36,860 nucleotides of DNA from Betaproteobacteria bacterium (lineage in GTDB: Bacteria > Pseudomonadota > Gammaproteobacteria > Burkholderiales > SG8-39): positions 1-36,860 of the forward strand of contig CANKMT010000055.1 in the NCBI GenBank assembly GCA_947482825.1, read 5' to 3'. The notes beneath the pieces were generated by a model, which made no database searches, was not told the origin of the DNA, and saw only the letters and a program-made list of their open reading frames with translations. Positions 32,305-36,860 of the stretch are shown in pieces. The position numbers and the translations under genes were made by a program. Position 1 is the first letter of the stretch; each line of letters opens with the position of its first letter.

Positions 32305-34031
32305 GTCCGACTCTCCGCGTCGCAGGTGCCTTGCTTTTTCTTCTGTGCGGTGTGGACGCGCGATCCCAGGGCCTGCTCAATCCCGAAGGCGAAACCGGCT
32401 ACGAACCGAAGCAGGCGGTGCTTGCGTCGCGCTACATGGTGGTCGCGGCGAACCCGCTTGCGGTCGATGCGGGGATCGAGATCCTGCGCGCTGGCGGAAG
32501 CGCGGTGGACGCCGCCATTGCCGTGCAAATGGTGCTCGGGCTGGTCGAGCCGCAGTCTTCCGGCATCGGCGGCGGCCTGTTCCTGATGCACTGGGCCGAA
32601 GAAGCGCGCGCGCTGCAAAGCTACGACGGGCGGGAGACCGCCCCGATGGCGGCGAAGGCGGTGCGGTTCGCCGATGCACTCGGCCGGCCGATGGATCGCT
32701 ACGAGGCCATCGCAAGCGGGCTGGCGGTCGGCACGCCGGGAGCGCTGCGAGCCCTCGAGCTTGCGCATCGCAAGCATGGGCGCCTGCCGTGGGCGAGCCT
32801 GTTTGCGCCCGCGATCCGGCTTGCGCAAGAGGGATTCCCAACGCCGCGAAGGCTGAGCCGGCTCCTCGCGCGTGAGAAGCATCTGGCGATGGATCCTGCC
32901 GCGAACGCGCTGTACTACGGCGCCGACGGGCGACCGAAACGCGCTGGTGCGATCCTCAAGAACGCCGCCTATGCCGAGACGCTCGAGCAGATCGCCGCCC
33001 GCGGCGCGGATGCGTTCTATCGCGGCCCGATCGCGCAGGACGTCGTTGCCGCAGTCAAAGCCCATGTGCGACCCGGCGACCTCTCACTCGAGGATCTCGC
33101 TCTCTACGCAGCGAAGGAACGCGAGCCCGTATGCGGCGCTTATCGCGACCGGCGCATCTGTGGCATGGGGCCGCCGAGTTCCGGCGGGCCGACCGTGCTC
33201 GGGCTCCTCGGCTTGCTCGAGCGCTCGGGGTTTGATCGCGCAGCGCCGGGTTCGGAGCTCGCGGTCCATCTTTTCTCGGAGGCCGGCCGGCTCGCTTACG
33301 CCGACCGTTTGCGCTACCTCGCCGATCCGGACTTCGTCCCGCAGCCGGTGGCCGGGCTGCTCGATCCGGCGTATCTCAAGGAAAGGGCGGCGTTGATCGG
33401 CGAGCGCGCGATGGGCGCGCCTCGCGCCGGCCGGCCGCCGGGCGCGCTCGCTTTGGGCGACGCCGCCGAAACCGAGCTTGCCGGGACCAGCCACGTGTCG
33501 ATCGTCGATGCCGAAGGCAATGCAGTGGCGATGACCACCACGATCGAGAACCAGTTCGGCAGCCGCATCATGGTGCGCGGGTTCCTGCTCAACAACCAGA
33601 TGACCGACTTCGCCTTCCTCCCTGAATTCGAAGGACGCCCGGCGGCCAATCGCGTCGAGCCCGGCAAGCGGCCGCGCAGTTCGATGGCGCCGACTTTCGT
33701 GTTCGATCGCGAAGGGCGTCTGCAGGCGATCGTCGGTTCACCCGGCGGCCCTGCGATCATCAATTACGTGGCCAAGACGCTCGTCGGCCTGATCGACTGG
33801 AGCCTGGACATCCAATCGGCGATCGCGTTGCCGAATTTCGGCGCCGCCTACGGGCCGACCGTCATCGAGCGCGGGAGCGCCTACGAGGACCTGGCCGACG
33901 CGCTCGAACGGCGCGGGCATACGCTGAGTTTTTCGGTGCAGACCAGCGGCCTGCACGGGATCGAAAGGGCCGGCAGCGGCTGGCGCGGCGGGGCGGACCC
34001 GCGGCGCGAAGGCGTGGCCAAAGGCGAATGA
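32301..34031 (+). CDS. ggt: Gamma-glutamyltransferase (glutathione hydrolase)
   Basis: GGT cleaves the gamma-glutamyl bond of glutathione in the periplasm, as a self-processed heterodimer. The 576-residue precursor has a signal peptide (MSPTLRVAGALLFLLCGVDARS), the large-subunit segment AGGSAVDAAIAVQMVLGLVEPQSSGIGGGLFL, SYDGRETAPMAA, and the processing site GTSHVSIVDAEGNAVAMTTTIE with nucleophile Thr396. After it come NNQMTDF and GKRPRSSMAPTFVFDREGR and GSPGGPAIINYV, which bind the gamma-glutamyl carboxylates in the family. The ATG overlaps the stop of the MFS gene, suggesting the transporter handles a product of this enzyme; that is an inference. Confidence 0.96.
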   Translation: MSPTLRVAGALLFLLCGVDARSQGLLNPEGETGYEPKQAVLASRYMVVAANPLAVDAGIEILRAGGSAVDAAIAVQMVLGLVEPQSSGIGGGLFLMHWAEEARALQSYDGRETAPMAAKAVRFADALGRPMDRYEAIASGLAVGTPGALRALELAHRKHGRLPWASLFAPAIRLAQEGFPTPRRLSRLLAREKHLAMDPAANALYYGADGRPKRAGAILKNAAYAETLEQIAARGADAFYRGPIAQDVVAAVKAHVRPGDLSLEDLALYAAKEREPVCGAYRDRRICGMGPPSSGGPTVLGLLGLLERSGFDRAAPGSELAVHLFSEAGRLAYADRLRYLADPDFVPQPVAGLLDPAYLKERAALIGERAMGAPRAGRPPGALALGDAAETELAGTSHVSIVDAEGNAVAMTTTIENQFGSRIMVRGFLLNNQMTDFAFLPEFEGRPAANRVEPGKRPRSSMAPTFVFDREGRLQAIVGSPGGPAIINYVAKTLVGLIDWSLDIQSAIALPNFGAAYGPTVIERGSAYEDLADALERRGHTLSFSVQTSGLHGIERAGSGWRGGADPRREGVAKGE

Positions 34032-34056
34032 ACGAATCGAAAGACAAGGAAGATGC

Positions 34057-34428
34057 ATGCCAAGCCAACTGAATGTGTACGGAGAACCGCTCGAAGAGTG
34101 CTGCAGCCGGCCGATGACGGGCTTTTACCGCAATGGGAACTGCGACACCGGCCCCGAGGATCTTGGCGTGCATTCGGTCTGCGTCAGGGTCACGGCGGAA
34201 TTCCTTGAGTATTCGCGCTCGAGGGGCAACGACCTCTCCACGCCGATGCCGGCCTACGGATTCCCTGGGCTCGCGCCCGGCGATTGCTGGTGCCTGTGCG
34301 CGGAGCGTTGGAAGGAGGCGCTCGCCGACGGCATGGCGCCGCCGGTAAAGCTTGCCGGCACGCATGCCAAGACGCTCGAGTTCGTGCCGCTCGACGCCCT
34401 CAAGGCGTACGCGTTGGACTTGTCCTAG
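34057..34428 (+). CDS. DUF2237 family protein
   Basis: The 123-residue protein is typical of DUF2237 (COG3651): NVYGEPLEECCSRPMTGFYRNGNCDTGPEDLGVHSVC, then VCVRVTAEFLEYSRSRGNDLSTPMPAYGFPGLAPGDCWCLCAERW, ending in VKLAGTHAKTLEFVPLDALKAYA. The clustered Cys residues (CC, C, C, CWCLC) may bind metal. Its function is unknown; relatives occur widely in bacteria and algae. It is preceded by AAGGAAG at 5 bp, 25 bp after ggt. Confidence 0.92.
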   Translation: MPSQLNVYGEPLEECCSRPMTGFYRNGNCDTGPEDLGVHSVCVRVTAEFLEYSRSRGNDLSTPMPAYGFPGLAPGDCWCLCAERWKEALADGMAPPVKLAGTHAKTLEFVPLDALKAYALDLS

Positions 34429-34442
34429 CAAACGAGGGAACA

Positions 34443-34460
34443 GGGGAACCCAGGTTCCCC
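34443..34460. terminator. Hairpin between convergent DUF2237 and gntK genes
   Basis: GGGGAAC (34443-34449) pairs with GTTCCCC (34454-34460) around CCAG, with possible further outer pairing of GAGGG and CCCTC. No clean T run follows on either strand. Confidence 0.45.
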
Positions 34461-34462
34461 CG

Positions 34463-34960
34463 TTACCCCCTCCTGAGTTTGGCCGCGATCTTTTCGACCG
34501 CCTCGGCCACGCCGAGGGCCGCGTCGATTTCGATCGCATTGCCCGGCGGCTCGAGCGTGGCGAACTGGCTCTCGAGCAGGGCCGCCGGCATGTACTTGTG
34601 TTTGCGAGTTCTCATGCGCTCGCGGATGAACTCGATGCGGCCGTTGAGGAACACGAGGTTCGCACCGGCAACGCCTTCCACCAGGCGGCTGCGATAAGCC
34701 TCTTTCAGCGCCGAGCAGGCAAGCACGGCGCCTTTGCTGGCAGCCTGTCGGGTCGCGAGCTCGCTGTTGAGGCGCTCGAGCCAAGGCCAGCGATCCGAGT
34801 CGGTGAGCGGGATCGCGGCGGCCATCTTCGCCACGTTTTCCGGCGGGTGGAATTCGTCCGCGTCGAGGAATTCGACCCCGAGGCGCCGGGCCAGGGCTTC
34901 GCCGACCGTGGTCTTGCCGGCGCCGGACACGCCCATGACGATGACGATCTCGGGTATCAC
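34463..34960 (-). CDS. gntK: Gluconokinase
   Basis: The 165-residue kinase phosphorylates D-gluconate to 6-phosphogluconate. It has Walker A GVSGAGKTT, FLDADEFHPPENVAKMAAAIPLTDSDRWPWLERLN (substrate region), and LACSALKEAYRSRL, all diagnostic of the GntK family. I chose GTG 34960 (VIPEIVIVMGVSG), 13 bp after the gnd stop; an ATG at 34999 would extend it 13 residues into gnd. With gnd directly upstream, the pair converts gluconate through 6-phosphogluconate to ribulose 5-phosphate. Confidence 0.94.
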   Translation of the reverse strand: MIPEIVIVMGVSGAGKTTVGEALARRLGVEFLDADEFHPPENVAKMAAAIPLTDSDRWPWLERLNSELATRQAASKGAVLACSALKEAYRSRLVEGVAGANLVFLNGRIEFIRERMRTRKHKYMPAALLESQFATLEPPGNAIEIDAALGVAEAVEKIAAKLRRG

Positions 34961-34973
34961 GTGCCCAAGGCGA

Positions 34974-35888
<915 letters not shown>

Positions 35889-35913
35889 GCTGCCTCCAGA
35901 GTGGAACCCATTC

Positions 35914-35919
35914 TATAAT
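35914..35919 (+). promoter_or_regulatory. Candidate -10 element of the second Bug receptor gene
   Basis: A perfect TATAAT lies 29 bp before the start codon. The -35 position (about 35891-35896) is poor, so the element may depend on an activator. Confidence 0.5.
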
Positions 35920-35947
35920 CCGCGCATACCTAAAAGGAGGAGACTGC

Positions 35948-36860
35948 ATGAAATTCGCTCGCATCCTTGCCGGGCTCGCGCTCTCGGCAATTGCGGCTTC
36001 GGCCGCAGCACAATATCCGAACAAGCCGATCAAGGTCATCGTCCCGTTCCCGGCCGGGTCGGCCACGGATACGATCACGCGGATCCTCGGCAACTCGGTT
36101 TCGCAGGCGGTCGGCCAGCCGATCCTGGTCGAGAACAAGGCCGGCGCCGACGGCGCCATCGCGGGGGCCGAAGCGGCCAAGGCGCCGCCCGACGGCTATA
36201 CGCTGCTGATGGCGACCAACAGCCCGATGGCCGTCGCCCCGGCAATGAAGAAAATCCCACCCTACGATCCGGTGAACGACTTCACGCCGATCACGGATAT
36301 CGGGCGCTACACTTTCTTCCTGTTCGCCTATGCTGGCGTCCCCCAGAAGACGCTTGGTGAACTCATTGCGTACGCCAAGGCCAATCCAGGCAAGCTCGCG
36401 TACGCCACCGGGAACACCACGGGCATCGTGTCTTTCGCGCAACTGAGCTCGTTGGCGGGCATCCAGATGTTGCACGTTCCCTACAAGGGCGAGCCCGCGG
36501 CGATCACCGACCTGATTGCCGGGCGGGTGCAATTGATCTTCGCGACGCCCACCACGGGCCTCGCGCATGTCAAGGACGGCAAGCTTCGCGCGGTCGTGAC
36601 CTCGCTCAAGCAGCGCTCGCCGATCCTCCCGGATGTGCCCACGATCGGCGAGGCCGGGCTGCCGAAGTTCTCGATCCTGTCGTGGGCGGCCCTGTACGGT
36701 CCCGCGAAGATGCCGAAGGAAATCACCGACCGGCTCAACAAGGAATTCGTCGCGGCGATGAAGCGGCCCGACGTGATCGCCGCGATGGACAAGCAGGCGT
36801 TCATCCTGAATCCGTCGACGCCCGCGGAGCTCGCCGCCTTCACCAAGGACCAGATGGAGG
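35948..36860 (+). CDS. Bug/TctC-family periplasmic substrate-binding receptor, 3' end outside window
   Basis: The 304 visible residues start with a signal peptide (MKFARILAGLALSAIAASAAA-QY) and follow the Bug pattern: PNKPIKVIVPFPAGSATDTITRIL, GQPILVENKAGADGAIAGAEAAKAPPDGYTLLM, NPGKLAYATGNTTGIV, HVPYKGEPAAITDLIAGRVQLIF and LPDVPTIGEAGLP. The frame runs off the window end about 15-20 residues before the expected stop. A strong AGGAGGA lies at 35935-35941. It differs clearly from the receptor at 19901 and has no membrane subunits beside it in view, like most of the many orphan Bug proteins in Burkholderiales. The ligand is unknown, probably a carboxylate. Confidence 0.94.
   Translation, partial: MKFARILAGLALSAIAASAAAQYPNKPIKVIVPFPAGSATDTITRILGNSVSQAVGQPILVENKAGADGAIAGAEAAKAPPDGYTLLMATNSPMAVAPAMKKIPPYDPVNDFTPITDIGRYTFFLFAYAGVPQKTLGELIAYAKANPGKLAYATGNTTGIVSFAQLSSLAGIQMLHVPYKGEPAAITDLIAGRVQLIFATPTTGLAHVKDGKLRAVVTSLKQRSPILPDVPTIGEAGLPKFSILSWAALYGPAKMPKEITDRLNKEFVAAMKRPDVIAAMDKQAFILNPSTPAELAAFTKDQME

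Overview
The window is GC-rich, densely coded Gram-negative DNA. It most likely comes from a betaproteobacterium of or near the order Burkholderiales. The reasons are the lipid A/KDO block exbB-exbD-lpxK-Trm112-kdsB-adk, the recA-recX-alaS neighbourhood, and two Bug/TctC-type periplasmic receptors, a family greatly expanded in that order. No rRNA, tRNA, CRISPR array, phage or insertion sequence was seen. Species cannot be fixed from the sequence alone.

Layout. 1-4158 holds the end of recA, recX, a small conserved gene and alaS. 4172-5001 encodes two small exported or membrane proteins of unknown role, convergent with a stand-alone Lon-like AAA+ ATPase (4998-6026, minus). 6228-7498 is a DAHP synthase gene preceded by a short Phe/Tyr-rich leader peptide, a predicted antiterminator and an intrinsic terminator. 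This looks like a complete translation-coupled attenuator and is the most interesting regulatory element here. 7539-10674 is a coupled set: a TauE/SafE exporter, an ArnT/PMT-like glycosyltransferase and a UbiA-type prenyltransferase resembling decaprenyl-phosphate phosphoribosyltransferase. A cyclic-nucleotide-binding protein gene follows.

11352-17600 is a compact six-gene operon of the arsenosugar (rSAM/selenodomain) type: an ArsS-like radical SAM protein, an unusual metallophosphoesterase-like protein, a TVP38/TMEM64-flavoprotein disulfide reductase fusion, a DUF547 protein and two small glycosyltransferases. No arsM methyltransferase is visible. 17865-20857 is a tripartite tricarboxylate transporter (tctB-tctA-Bug), with a strong terminator between tctA and the receptor gene. 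A minus-strand group follows (24626-20939): xseA, a PduO-type cobalamin adenosyltransferase, a HAD dehalogenase-like hydrolase, an orphan receiver protein and a RidA-family protein.

24627-25169 is the longest non-coding stretch and carries an inverted pair of perfect DnaA boxes. 25170-28920 encodes ExbB/ExbD and the LPS/nucleotide genes lpxK, Trm112, kdsB and adk. hppA (H+-pyrophosphatase) follows, and its terminator lies inside the 5' end of the next reading frame, an MFS transporter coupled to gamma-glutamyltransferase. The window ends with a DUF2237 gene, convergent gnd-gntK on the minus strand, and a divergent, truncated second Bug receptor gene.

Functions are assigned by recognising motifs and family resemblance in the translated sequence. 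No database search was run.
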